DNA of 64,000 bases from positions 1-64,000 of the forward strand of contig JAZKJD010000011.1 of NCBI GenBank assembly GCA_040384585.1, in the 5' to 3' direction. Shown in pieces: positions 52,723 through 61,055 of the stretch. Origin of the DNA: JAZKJD01 sp040384585. GTDB lineage: Bacteria; Pseudomonadota; Gammaproteobacteria; Diplorickettsiales; Diplorickettsiaceae. The position numbers and the translations under genes are program-made. Position 1 is the first letter of the stretch, and every line of letters begins with the position of its first letter. The notes under the pieces are model-generated. The model searched no databases. It was not told where the DNA came from and was given only the letters and a program-made list of their open reading frames with translations.

Positions 52723-54351
52723 CTATTTAAGAAAATCAAAGTTTGAAGTAATCGGATAACGCCGCTCTCTGCCAAATGCCCGTAGAGTAGTACGGGGACC
52801 AACGGCTATTTGACGGCGTTTATATTCATTTTTATTCACTAAGTGAACGACTTTCTCTACGACTTCTTTTTCAAAGCCTGCTGCTGTGATGTCAGATAGA
52901 CTTTTATCTTTTTCCACATAAAGCTCCAGAATAGTATCTAATTCCGTATAAGGCGGAAGTGACGCATCATCACGTTGATTTTCGGCTAATTCTGCACTGG
53001 GTGCACGTGAAAGTAATGCTTCAGGAAAAATAGGACTCAGTGTATTGCGATAGTTTGCCAGTTTGTAAACCATTGTTTTAGGAACATCTTTGAGTACGGC
53101 AAATCCACCCGCCATATCCCCATATAAGGTCGCATAACCGACTGCCAGTTCACTTTTATTGCTGGCATTTAATAATAAATCACCCTGTTGATTCGATAGA
53201 GCCATGAGTAATACTGCGCGACAACGGGCTTGTATGTTTTCAATCGTGATGCCTGAAGGGGGTTGCTGCGGATCGAATCCTAATGTACTTAAAAAAGTGC
53301 AGAAACTCGCTTCAATAGACAATGTTGTTAGTCGTACGTTTAACTTTTTTGCTAGTGTAGAAACAATTGTTTTACTGAGATCAGAGGTATAACGTGAAGG
53401 TAGAAAAACGGCGTGGACACGGTTTTTTCCTAGTGCATCTACAGCGATAGCAAGAACGAGTGCTGAATCAATACCACCGGAAAGACCGAGTAAGATGCCA
53501 GGGAAATGGTTTTTATTAACATAATCACGAACGGATAAGACAAGTGCTTGGTAGATAGATTCTTCCATGATTAGCGTCTGATTATCTTCTTTCTCCTGAG
53601 AAATAAAGGATGATTCAGATTGCCCTTTAAAATTGACTATCCAAAGTTTTTCTTCAAAAAAACCAGCCTGTGCGCACAATGTTGCGTTAGTATTAAATCC
53701 TTGTGAGCCGCCATCAAATACTAAATCGTCTTGACCGCTTACGCCATTTACATAAAGAATAGGTAGCTCTGCTTCTTTACTATTTATTTTTAACGCCTTT
53801 AATCGTTCTTGTGCTTTGTGTAAATCAAAGGGGGACGCATTGATACAGACGACTAATTCTGCACCGGCGTGCTTTAGTGACAGGATAGGTTCAGGATGCC
53901 AGAGATCTTCACAGATCAAGATACCTAGTGTAAGCCCTTTTATATTGATTAAGCCATCTGAATTGCCGGCGATAAAATAACGTTTTTCATCAAAAACACC
54001 ATAATTGGGTAAACATTGTTTATGATAACTTAGGACAATGTTTTTGTCCTGAATTACGCTGGCGGCATTATAGATTCCTTTTTCGGTATAATCAGGATGG
54101 CCTAATAAAATAGCAATGTTGTTAGCTTGCTCCTGGATTATTTTTAATGCGTTATTAATTTGTTGTTTAAAATCTTTACGGAATATGAGATCCTCTGGTG
54201 GATAGCCACTGAGCGCAAGCTCAGGAAAAACTAATAAATCTACTTGCGATTGTTTAGCTTTTTGAATTACATCAAGAATTTTTTTTGTGTTGGCTGTAAT
54301 ATCTCCTACTAAGAAATTGAATTGTCCAACAGCAATACGTAATGTTGACAT
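52723..54351 (-). CDS. nadE: NAD+ synthetase, glutamine-dependent
   Basis: Last step of NAD+ synthesis; amidates nicotinic acid adenine dinucleotide with ammonia from glutamine. N-terminal nitrilase-type glutaminase domain with E in FPELALSGYPPEDL, K in LSYHKQCLPNYG and C in GILICEDLWHPE. C-terminal synthetase with SGGIDSALVLAIA P-loop, and NASNKSELAVGYATLYGD. Start ATG 54351 is preceded by GAGG at 7 bp. Length 542. The ADP-ribosyltransferase gene follows in the same direction. Confidence 0.96.
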   Translation of the reverse strand: MSTLRIAVGQFNFLVGDITANTKKILDVIQKAKQSQVDLLVFPELALSGYPPEDLIFRKDFKQQINNALKIIQEQANNIAILLGHPDYTEKGIYNAASVIQDKNIVLSYHKQCLPNYGVFDEKRYFIAGNSDGLINIKGLTLGILICEDLWHPEPILSLKHAGAELVVCINASPFDLHKAQERLKALKINSKEAELPILYVNGVSGQDDLVFDGGSQGFNTNATLCAQAGFFEEKLWIVNFKGQSESSFISQEKEDNQTLIMEESIYQALVLSVRDYVNKNHFPGILLGLSGGIDSALVLAIAVDALGKNRVHAVFLPSRYTSDLSKTIVSTLAKKLNVRLTTLSIEASFCTFLSTLGFDPQQPPSGITIENIQARCRAVLLMALSNQQGDLLLNASNKSELAVGYATLYGDMAGGFAVLKDVPKTMVYKLANYRNTLSPIFPEALLSRAPSAELAENQRDDASLPPYTELDTILELYVEKDKSLSDITAAGFEKEVVEKVVHLVNKNEYKRRQIAVGPRTTLRAFGRERRYPITSNFDFLK

Positions 54352-54427
54352 GATAAACCTCAATTTTGTCACCTCTCGCTGCCCGAATCTAAGTGTTTAA
54401 GATTATATAGTGCTATTACCCTTTTAG

Positions 54428-54500
54428 TGTTTTCTCTTCGCGATTCTCCCCTTGAATGGCTGTGCACAAGCTTTGCTTGGGCCAGCCTGTGATCATCTTG
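54428..54500. repeat. Family H repeat at the lptG 3' end
   Basis: TTCGCGATTCTCCCCTTGAA and CAAGCTTTGCTTGGGCC are the reverse complement of part of 50570-50705. The lptG stop (54493-54495) lies inside it. Confidence 0.6.
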
Positions 54501-55560
54501 CCCAATACATCAATAAAGCAGCAATAAGCGTAAAAATAAGCAGCGGCAGTAAAGCAGCTAAGAAAGCGGGCCATTGATAGACAATGGCAAAAGGAGCAAA
54601 AAATTCATTTAAAAAATAAAATCCGAAACCAACAGCAACACCCGCAATAGTTCGTAAACTCGTTGCTAAGCTTCTTAAATGCTTAAAAGTAAAGGGAATG
54701 GCCAAGCACATCATTATCCAAATAGCAAAGGGTTGTAATATACGTTGCCAAAATGCGAGTGAATACTGGCTAGTATTGAGCAGATTTTTGCGTCGATAAT
54801 CAATATATTCATGTAGCTGCCTTAAGGACATTTCTTCTGGTTGAATAATGGAAATATTGAGCAGTTTAGGACTAAAAGAGAGGGGCCAACTTTCATGTTT
54901 ATCGTGACTTGCGATCACTTTTTTAGGACTTAACTGACTTGTGCTTACATCATAGGCATTCCAACGATTATTTTCATAATTAACTTGCTTGGCAAAGCTA
55001 GCGTTGAGTAGATTATTATGATCATCAAATTGATAACGACTGACTTTATTAAGATGGGTAGGATTGAGAATCGATTGTATATAAATGAAATTATGTCCGT
55101 CTCGAATCCATAGTGATCCTTGTTGTGTCATTAGGGTTTGACCACTCGTCGTAAGAAAAGATTTATGACTTTCTGCGAGTCTGGCGGCGCGAGGTGCTAA
55201 ACCTTCACCGATTAAAACAATAAAGAAAACGATGAGTAAGGTGGATTTAAATAAGCTCCAGGCTATTTGATAAAGGGAAACACCACTAGCATTTAATACT
55301 GTTAATTCGCTGTGCTTGGCTAGTAGACTTAATCCGAGAATACTTCCTAATAAGATAGCAATAGGAGAAAAACTATAAAATTGAGAAGGTAATGTGAGTA
55401 ACACATAGTAGAAAGCACTGAGCAGGGTGTAATGGCCGTAGCCAATATCGCGTGTTTCAGCCATTAATCTAATTAATGCAAAGAGAGCGAGTAAGACGCC
55501 AAGTAGCGATAATGTGGTACTAATGACCGTTTTTCCGAGATAGCGTTCTATTATTTTCAT
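54493..55560 (-). CDS. lptG: LPS export permease LptG
   Basis: Inner-membrane half-permease of the LptB2FG ABC transporter that lifts lipopolysaccharide to the LptC-A-D bridge. MKIIERYLGKTVISTTLSLLGVLLALFALIRLM and the later RTIAGVAVGFGFYFLNEFFAPFAIVYQWPAFLAALLPLLIF are typical; six membrane segments around a periplasmic jellyroll. Length 355. Overlaps lptF by 4 bp (ATGA). Confidence 0.95.
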   Translation of the reverse strand: MKIIERYLGKTVISTTLSLLGVLLALFALIRLMAETRDIGYGHYTLLSAFYYVLLTLPSQFYSFSPIAILLGSILGLSLLAKHSELTVLNASGVSLYQIAWSLFKSTLLIVFFIVLIGEGLAPRAARLAESHKSFLTTSGQTLMTQQGSLWIRDGHNFIYIQSILNPTHLNKVSRYQFDDHNNLLNASFAKQVNYENNRWNAYDVSTSQLSPKKVIASHDKHESWPLSFSPKLLNISIIQPEEMSLRQLHEYIDYRRKNLLNTSQYSLAFWQRILQPFAIWIMMCLAIPFTFKHLRSLATSLRTIAGVAVGFGFYFLNEFFAPFAIVYQWPAFLAALLPLLIFTLIAALLMYWAR

Positions 55561-56687
55561 CGTCTGCGCTTACTTACGTTGATGAGTTTGTGCGTAACGC
55601 GATTCCAGCCCAAGGAATAACACCATGCCAGCAGTATGATAATCACTAATACGCCATGTATCCACCACAGACCCAAGCGGTAAGAAATCTCTTCATTTTC
55701 TATCCAATTGCGTCCAATGAGTAATAAATTAAGGTAGATTATGTAAATAATAATGGCGGGTAACAAGTGAAGATACTTTCCTTGGCGCGGATTGACACGA
55801 CTCAAAGGTATAGCAAGCAATGCTAACAGTACAGTGGAAATAGGTGCCGATATTCGCCATTGTAATTCTGAAAAATAGCTGGGTTTATTGGGCTGAGTTG
55901 CTCGCCATAAGGCAAGGCTAGACAAAGATTCTTGCGGGTTGTTAACCGTCCCGATGTGCGAATCGATACGGATCCCGTAATTAGCGAATTGTGTAATGTA
56001 ATACTCTTTTCCTCCTGGAGTACCTTGATAGCGTCTACCATTCACTGCGACAAAGAATACCTCTTTCGTTTGCGGATTGACCATTTGATAACCGCTATTG
56101 GCGCTTAATATTGTCCACGGTGTTATTACTGACGGTTTTTCATTGGTATTGGTTTGTGCCATAAAAAGATTTTTGACCGATTTATGATCCCCAGAAATAC
56201 TTTCTACATAAATAATTCGATGCCCGGCATTCGTCTGTTGAAAACTGCCAGCTTGTACTGTTTGTAGTTCTATTGCAGTCCCAGTTTGGGCGAGTAATTT
56301 ATTACGATAGTGCAATAATTCTGGATTTAACCAAAGATTTAAAATAGCAATGACGAAGCTGAGAACGAGAATGAGCGGCAAGGTTAACCGTGTTAGCTGA
56401 CCTAGGCTAAATCCACAGGCATGTAGCGTTGTCATTTCATAATCGGCATAAAGGCGGCCATAAGTAAATAAGATAGCGAGGAACAATCCAAAAGGAAGCA
56501 AAATAGCTAAGAATCGTGGCGATTCAAGAATAATTAATTCCCATAGAATATTGGCAGCAAATTTTCCTCCAGCAACCTGGTTTAGATAATGCACAAACTC
56601 GTTACTCATCAAGATAATGAATAAGAGGCTAGTGATGAGACAAAGGCTAGCTAATACTTCGCGAGTTAGGTAACGGAAAAGGATCAT
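55557..56687 (-). CDS. lptF: LPS export permease LptF
   Basis: Partner permease to LptG. MILFRYLTREVLASLCLITSLLFIILMSNEFVHYLNQVAGG and RYLAILLPFGLFLAILFTYGRLYADYEMTTLHACGFS-type sequence (here RFLAILLPFGLFLAILFTYG) identify it. Length 376. First gene of lptF-lptG, divergent from pepA, as in E. coli. Confidence 0.95.
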   Translation of the reverse strand: MILFRYLTREVLASLCLITSLLFIILMSNEFVHYLNQVAGGKFAANILWELIILESPRFLAILLPFGLFLAILFTYGRLYADYEMTTLHACGFSLGQLTRLTLPLILVLSFVIAILNLWLNPELLHYRNKLLAQTGTAIELQTVQAGSFQQTNAGHRIIYVESISGDHKSVKNLFMAQTNTNEKPSVITPWTILSANSGYQMVNPQTKEVFFVAVNGRRYQGTPGGKEYYITQFANYGIRIDSHIGTVNNPQESLSSLALWRATQPNKPSYFSELQWRISAPISTVLLALLAIPLSRVNPRQGKYLHLLPAIIIYIIYLNLLLIGRNWIENEEISYRLGLWWIHGVLVIIILLAWCYSLGWNRVTHKLINVSKRRR

Positions 56688-56866
56688 TTTATAGTGTCAG
56701 TCTTGAAGGCTAGGAATTATTTCATAAAGACTGAATTGAATCTAGCTGGATTTTTTTAAAAGACGTTTTTCGCGTCTTCAGGTAGAATAGGTATAGTATG
56801 GCAAATAGGTAGGATTTGCGTAAACTGAGCCATTAACATTTTATTAGAATAATTGAGGGTAATTCC

Positions 56867-58366
56867 ATGCGCTATGTTCTAACGCCTACTGAGCCTGCTA
56901 AAGAAGTAGCTGATTGTCTTATCGTTGGTATTGTTGATGATATGAGGCTTAGTCATGCTGCAGATGAATTAGACCAGGCTAGTAAAGGTTATATCCGTCG
57001 TCTATTAGTCAAAGGGGATTTACCTGTAGAACTAGGTAAAACCTTACTGCTTTATTCCGTTCCTGGGATTGCCGCGGCACGCGTTCTTCTCGTTTATTGT
57101 GGGGAGGAAGAAAAGTTTACACATCCCCAATTTCGTAAAGTCATGTACTGTGTAGCGGCTAGAATTAAAGCTATGCATCTTGATCGAATCGCTAACTATT
57201 TACCCCAGCAGGAAGTCAGCGATTTAGACTTTTACGGCAGAATTCGCCACACCATTGAATTAATCGAGGACAGCTTTTACACCTTCGACCAATTCAAAAC
57301 TAAAAAAACAGATAAACCGCTTTATTCTCCTCCTAAGGAGTTTGCTTTTTCTAGCGGAAATGATTCAAGCAAGTTATTGAAGGTAGAAGAAGTTATCAAG
57401 CAAGCAGTCGCGATAAGTGCTGGAATAAAGCTGGCAAAAGATTTAGCGAATTTACCAGCTAATATCTGTACGCCAAGTTATATGGCGGAACAAGCGAAAA
57501 GTTTGGCGAAGGATGCAGGATTGGCTATCACGGTATTAGAAAAAGAAGCGATAGAAAAAGAAGGGATGGGTGCTTTGTTAGCCGTGGCCCAAGGTTCAGA
57601 ACAGCCACCACGGTTTGTTACCTTAGAATATCAGGGTGCGACAAAAAAACAAAAGCCAGTCGTATTAGTGGGCAAGGGAGTTACCTTTGATTCGGGCGGA
57701 ATTTGTTTAAAGCCTGCTGCAGGCATGGAAGAAATGAAATTTGATATGGCAGGGGCTGCTAGTGTTCTCGGTACGTTCAAGGCTATTGTCGCACTTAAGT
57801 TACCCATCAATGTTGTCGGCGTTATGCCGTTAACCGAAAATCTACCCAGTGGGTCTGCCGTCAAGCCAGGCGATATAGTCAAAAGTTTTTCCGGGCAAAC
57901 GATTGAAGTGATTAATACCGATGCGGAGGGTCGTTTGATTTTGGCAGATGCTTTAAGCTATAGCGAAGGTTTTAACCCAGATGTTGTTATTGATATGGCA
58001 ACCTTAACGGGTGCTATTGTTGTCGCATTAGGAGCCGTTGCGACAGGCTTGATGAGTAATAATGCTGATTTGGCTCAGGAAATAGAAAAGGCGAGTCAGG
58101 AAAGTTACGATAGGGTATGGCCTTTACCTTTATGGGATGATTATCAAGAACAAATTGATAGTAATGTGGCAGATATTTCTAACGTTGGTATCGGCGGAGG
58201 TAAAAGTATTACGGCGGCTTGTTTTCTTTCTCGTTTCACTAAGAAATTTCGTTGGGCCCATCTCGATATTGCTGGAACAGCCTGGAAGAGCGGAAAAGAT
58301 AAAATGGCAACGGGCAGACCGGTATCATTATTAGTTCAGTTTTTGTTGAATCGTTGTAATAAATAA
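56867..58366 (+). CDS. pepA: Leucyl aminopeptidase (PepA)
   Basis: M17 dinuclear metallo-exopeptidase, hexameric. Metal and catalytic motifs: VGKGVTFDSGGICLKP with the lysine and aspartate, KFDMAGAASVLG, and the family signature NTDAEGRLILADAL. Length 499. E. coli PepA also binds DNA for Xer recombination and carAB control; whether that holds here is unknown. Divergent promoter region of 179 bp shared with lptF. Confidence 0.96.
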   Translation: MRYVLTPTEPAKEVADCLIVGIVDDMRLSHAADELDQASKGYIRRLLVKGDLPVELGKTLLLYSVPGIAAARVLLVYCGEEEKFTHPQFRKVMYCVAARIKAMHLDRIANYLPQQEVSDLDFYGRIRHTIELIEDSFYTFDQFKTKKTDKPLYSPPKEFAFSSGNDSSKLLKVEEVIKQAVAISAGIKLAKDLANLPANICTPSYMAEQAKSLAKDAGLAITVLEKEAIEKEGMGALLAVAQGSEQPPRFVTLEYQGATKKQKPVVLVGKGVTFDSGGICLKPAAGMEEMKFDMAGAASVLGTFKAIVALKLPINVVGVMPLTENLPSGSAVKPGDIVKSFSGQTIEVINTDAEGRLILADALSYSEGFNPDVVIDMATLTGAIVVALGAVATGLMSNNADLAQEIEKASQESYDRVWPLPLWDDYQEQIDSNVADISNVGIGGGKSITAACFLSRFTKKFRWAHLDIAGTAWKSGKDKMATGRPVSLLVQFLLNRCNK

Positions 58367-58404
58367 CTTTATTTCATAAAATTAATTACTTATGGTTCAC
58401 ATAT

Positions 58405-58436
58405 AAAGAAAGCGCATCTCGTTGTCACTCTTCGCC
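58405..58436. repeat. Family C repeat fragment
   Basis: AAAGCGCATCTCGTTGTCAC and the following CTTCGCC match the right half of 3594-3668. Lies between pepA and the lipoprotein gene. Confidence 0.6.
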
Positions 58437-58463
58437 GAAAGATAAGAATACAATTTCTTTTCT

Positions 58464-58829
58464 TTATTGACCTTGAAACTTAATCGCAGTAGGTAAGGAA
58501 CCACATTTTTTCTTGTTAGAAAGAATACGTAACCAATTGTCACGTAACTGGTAGGCCTGTACTTCAACGCGTTCAGCATCAGAAAAGTCCATAAAAAACA
58601 AAGGTACGATAAAAAAGGCGCCCGCGGCACCCAAGGCTACATTTTTACCTGTTTTATTTTCTTTGGGTATAAGATTCATCACCTTGGTTTGATTGTCCAT
58701 CAATTCTTGCTTGATCTGGCTACAAGTTAGACTATCGTCCCCTGGCTGATGTTGAGGTACAGGGTCAGGTGTTCTGCCTGCACAAGCAGAAAGTAATAAA
58801 ATGCTGATGCCTATTAATATTTTTTTCAT
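58464..58829 (-). CDS. Small lipoprotein of unknown function
   Basis: A 121-residue predicted lipoprotein: MKKILIGISILLLSACAG gives an LSAC lipobox with lipidated Cys16. A second hydrophobic stretch (NVALGAAGAFFIVPLFFM, about 69-86) is followed by an acidic amphipathic helix (DAERVEVQAYQLRDNWLRIL) and a KKC. This pattern occurs in small envelope lipoproteins of many gammaproteobacteria, but no role is established. Confidence 0.78.
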   Translation of the reverse strand: MKKILIGISILLLSACAGRTPDPVPQHQPGDDSLTCSQIKQELMDNQTKVMNLIPKENKTGKNVALGAAGAFFIVPLFFMDFSDAERVEVQAYQLRDNWLRILSNKKKCGSLPTAIKFQGQ

Positions 58830-58995
58830 AATAAAAGCGCTACTGTTATTAGTATCTAAACCAGCAAAGCGAAAAATTCTACACTAATACTTTTCTAAAA
58901 AGAAGCTCTGTTTAGCATAAACGAGGCATATATATTGATTAATTATTAAATTATGTACATAATAATACACTAGGCAATATCAAAGGATATCGTTC

Positions 58996-59400
58996 TTGAA
59001 AAAAATAAGGAAATTAAAGATACGATTTATTAGTAATAAATTGGAACGAGGGTTTAGTTTAGTCGAAGTCATGCTGGCTTCCTTAATTTTAAGCGTTAGT
59101 CTATTAGGGCTTGTGCAAGGGCAATTGCTATCTTTACGAACGAGTGAGCATGCCTATTTCATTAATTTAGCGGATTTAAAGAATAATGCGTTGGCAGAGC
59201 GTCTGAGAAGTTGTAGCAATCAATTACCTTGTATCCAAGAACAATTGAATATTTGGAAAGAAGAAATAAAAAAAATCTTTCCAGGGGTTGTGGAAGGGTC
59301 TACAAGTCAAGGTGTAGATTATCAAAGTGAAATTAGCTGGTATTCTCTCTATCAGCAGGCTAAGCCTAGTCGATCTTTCTGTTTACTATTCCGACCATGA
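58996..59400 (+). CDS. pilV: Type IV pilus minor pilin PilV
   Basis: Minor pilin that primes pilus assembly. The prepilin leader ends in KLERG|FSLVEVMLASLILSVSLLG with cleavage after Gly and Glu at +5, followed by a hydrophobic helix. CSNQLPC may form a disulfide. Length 134 is short but normal for PilV-like proteins. TTG start at 58996 (an ATG in frame is absent nearby). First of pilV-pilW-pilX. Confidence 0.88.
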   Translation: MKKIRKLKIRFISNKLERGFSLVEVMLASLILSVSLLGLVQGQLLSLRTSEHAYFINLADLKNNALAERLRSCSNQLPCIQEQLNIWKEEIKKIFPGVVEGSTSQGVDYQSEISWYSLYQQAKPSRSFCLLFRP

Positions 59401-59417
59401 AATGTGTAGTACGAGCT

Positions 59418-59542
59418 TATACCCAAAGGATTTCACATTGTGGTTAGGCGCACGAGGACGAACGAGCGGAATGACTACGGAATACATGAGCACGTGAGTG
59501 TCGATGTGCAACAACACCACAATGTGAAAGGCGAAGGGTATA
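59418..59542. repeat. Family A 125-bp palindromic element fused to pilW
   Basis: Ends TATACCCAAAGGATTTCA and TGAAAGGCGAAGGGTATA; inverted copy at 31518-31642. Its last codons read V-K-G-E-G-Y and join directly to the PilW hydrophobic helix. Confidence 0.93.
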
Positions 59543-60384
59543 CCTTACTTGAATTGCTTATAGCATTAGCTCTGGCATTATTTCTTAGCGGTGGAATAAT
59601 AAGCATTTTTCTTCAGTGTGAAAAAAATTATTACCTAACCCAGCGCTTACATGCGATTCAAAATAATGCAAGAATTGCTTTTCATTGGCTGAGTCATGAT
59701 ATTCGCATGGCAGGTTTTATTGGCTGTGTGCCTTTGGTTAATTTTTTTCCTTTGCATAGTCAGTTAACCCCTGATACGAGTTTAGTGGTTTGGCATGAAG
59801 GTCATACTACGGCGAAATTTATGCGTTTACCCCATTTATCGCGCGCTAAGTTTCATAGCGATATTGTTCTCATTCAGTCACTAGACCCCAATACGGTTCC
59901 TGTGAAATTTGCCAAGGGCCAACATATTTCCTTACCGCGGCGAGCCTTATTTCATCCCGATGATAAATTATTAATTAGTGACTGCCAGCATGCTGAGGCT
60001 TTTCAATGGAGGGATATCAATTTAAAGTATACTTACCAAGGGGATAGTGAAATCGGTTTCTTAGATAAAATTATTTATTATATTGGGGATACTGGGCGTA
60101 GCACCCATGAAGGGAAACCTATTCATGCCTTATATCGGCGCAATCTCAATAAATCTTTACATAATCCTATTGAATTAGTCGAAGAGGTAGAAAACATGTC
60201 GATTCGTTTCGGCATAAAAAATGGACTCAATGACAACATAATCTATGTGTCCCCCGATCAAATAAAGAGAGGTTCGGATGTACGTAGTCTTGAAGTGACT
60301 TTATTATTTAATGAAAGAAAATCTTTGCAGCGCGAATGGAGACATATCATAGCCTTGCGGGAGCGAGAACCTAGGCTGTGTTGA
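59440..60384 (+). CDS. pilW: Type IV pilus minor pilin PilW, prepilin leader from a repeat
   Basis: Minor pilin with class III leader KGEG|YTLLELLIALALALFL: cleavage after Gly, Tyr at +1, Glu at +5. The leader through Tyr is encoded by the family A element. GTG 59440 is the longest start; GTG 59524 would give a five-residue leader, the classical length. The globular part has SIRFGIKNGLNDNIIYVS and RSLEVTLLFN typical of PilW C-terminal regions. The last three residues and TGA (RLC-stop) come from the next family B element. About 286-314 residues. Confidence 0.85.
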   Translation: MVRRTRTNERNDYGIHEHVSVDVQQHHNVKGEGYTLLELLIALALALFLSGGIISIFLQCEKNYYLTQRLHAIQNNARIAFHWLSHDIRMAGFIGCVPLVNFFPLHSQLTPDTSLVVWHEGHTTAKFMRLPHLSRAKFHSDIVLIQSLDPNTVPVKFAKGQHISLPRRALFHPDDKLLISDCQHAEAFQWRDINLKYTYQGDSEIGFLDKIIYYIGDTGRSTHEGKPIHALYRRNLNKSLHNPIELVEEVENMSIRFGIKNGLNDNIIYVSPDQIKRGSDVRSLEVTLLFNERKSLQREWRHIIALREREPRLC

Positions 60385-60515
60385 CAATTGCACGATGATG
60401 GCGAAAAAGAGCCGCTTTTCTGCGTTTCGTTACTCACATACGCTGTGTATGATCCGTTACGATACTCAAAAAGCAACTCTTTTTCGCTCATCCTAGCACA
60501 ATTGTCAACACACCC
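60373..60515. repeat. Family B palindromic element (TTGACAATTG end type)
   Basis: Ends AGGCTGTGTTGACAATTGC and GCACAATTGTCAACACACCCT are inverted repeats; 143 bp. Provides the pilW stop codon. Lies between pilW and pilX. Confidence 0.9.
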
Positions 60516-60565
60516 TAGTTTGACAAACATGCTTTAATGAATAATAACTAGATGGAAAAATGTGA

Positions 60566-61039
60566 GTGTCTGATTCTAATACAGAAATTATCCGGCAAAA
60601 AGGATTCATATTGATCACGATGATGTTTTTTCTTTTGATGATAGGGTTGATGGTGCTAACCTTCTTTAATAGTACGCATTTAGCGTTACGCAGGGGTCAA
60701 AATTATTCCATGGCCTCGCAGCAATTTCAGGCGGCTGAGGCGGGATTAAAAATAGCAGAACAGCGATTAGCGACTTTAATGAAGAAAAATGTTTTTCATG
60801 ATGCGTTTAACTATGCGGGTTATCAGGTAATCGTTGATATTCAGCGTCTAGGCTTGGCTTTTTGTATTGATCAACAAATAGCCTATTACTATCGAATTAC
60901 AGCGCAAGCAAGACAAATACAAGGACATGCTGTTGTGTTGCAGACGACGTATGCAAAAAAAATCAATGACGTGTGTAAAGGAAAAGAAGAAACATTGACT
61001 AAGGAAGGGCGTAGTTCATGGCGTGAATTAACTTCATAG
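60566..61039 (+). CDS. pilX: Type IV pilus minor pilin PilX
   Basis: A 157-residue protein with N-terminal KG|FILITMMFFLLMIGLMVLTFF and then SMASQQFQAAEAGLKIAEQRL, the AAEAGL pattern typical of PilX/PilX_N proteins. As in other PilX proteins the +5 position is not Glu. A single disulfide is possible (FCIDQ, DVCKG). GTG start. pilY1 and a following pilE do not appear; fadE comes next. Confidence 0.85.
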   Translation: MSDSNTEIIRQKGFILITMMFFLLMIGLMVLTFFNSTHLALRRGQNYSMASQQFQAAEAGLKIAEQRLATLMKKNVFHDAFNYAGYQVIVDIQRLGLAFCIDQQIAYYYRITAQARQIQGHAVVLQTTYAKKINDVCKGKEETLTKEGRSSWRELTS

Positions 61040-61055
61040 TTAGGAATGGGTGCAT

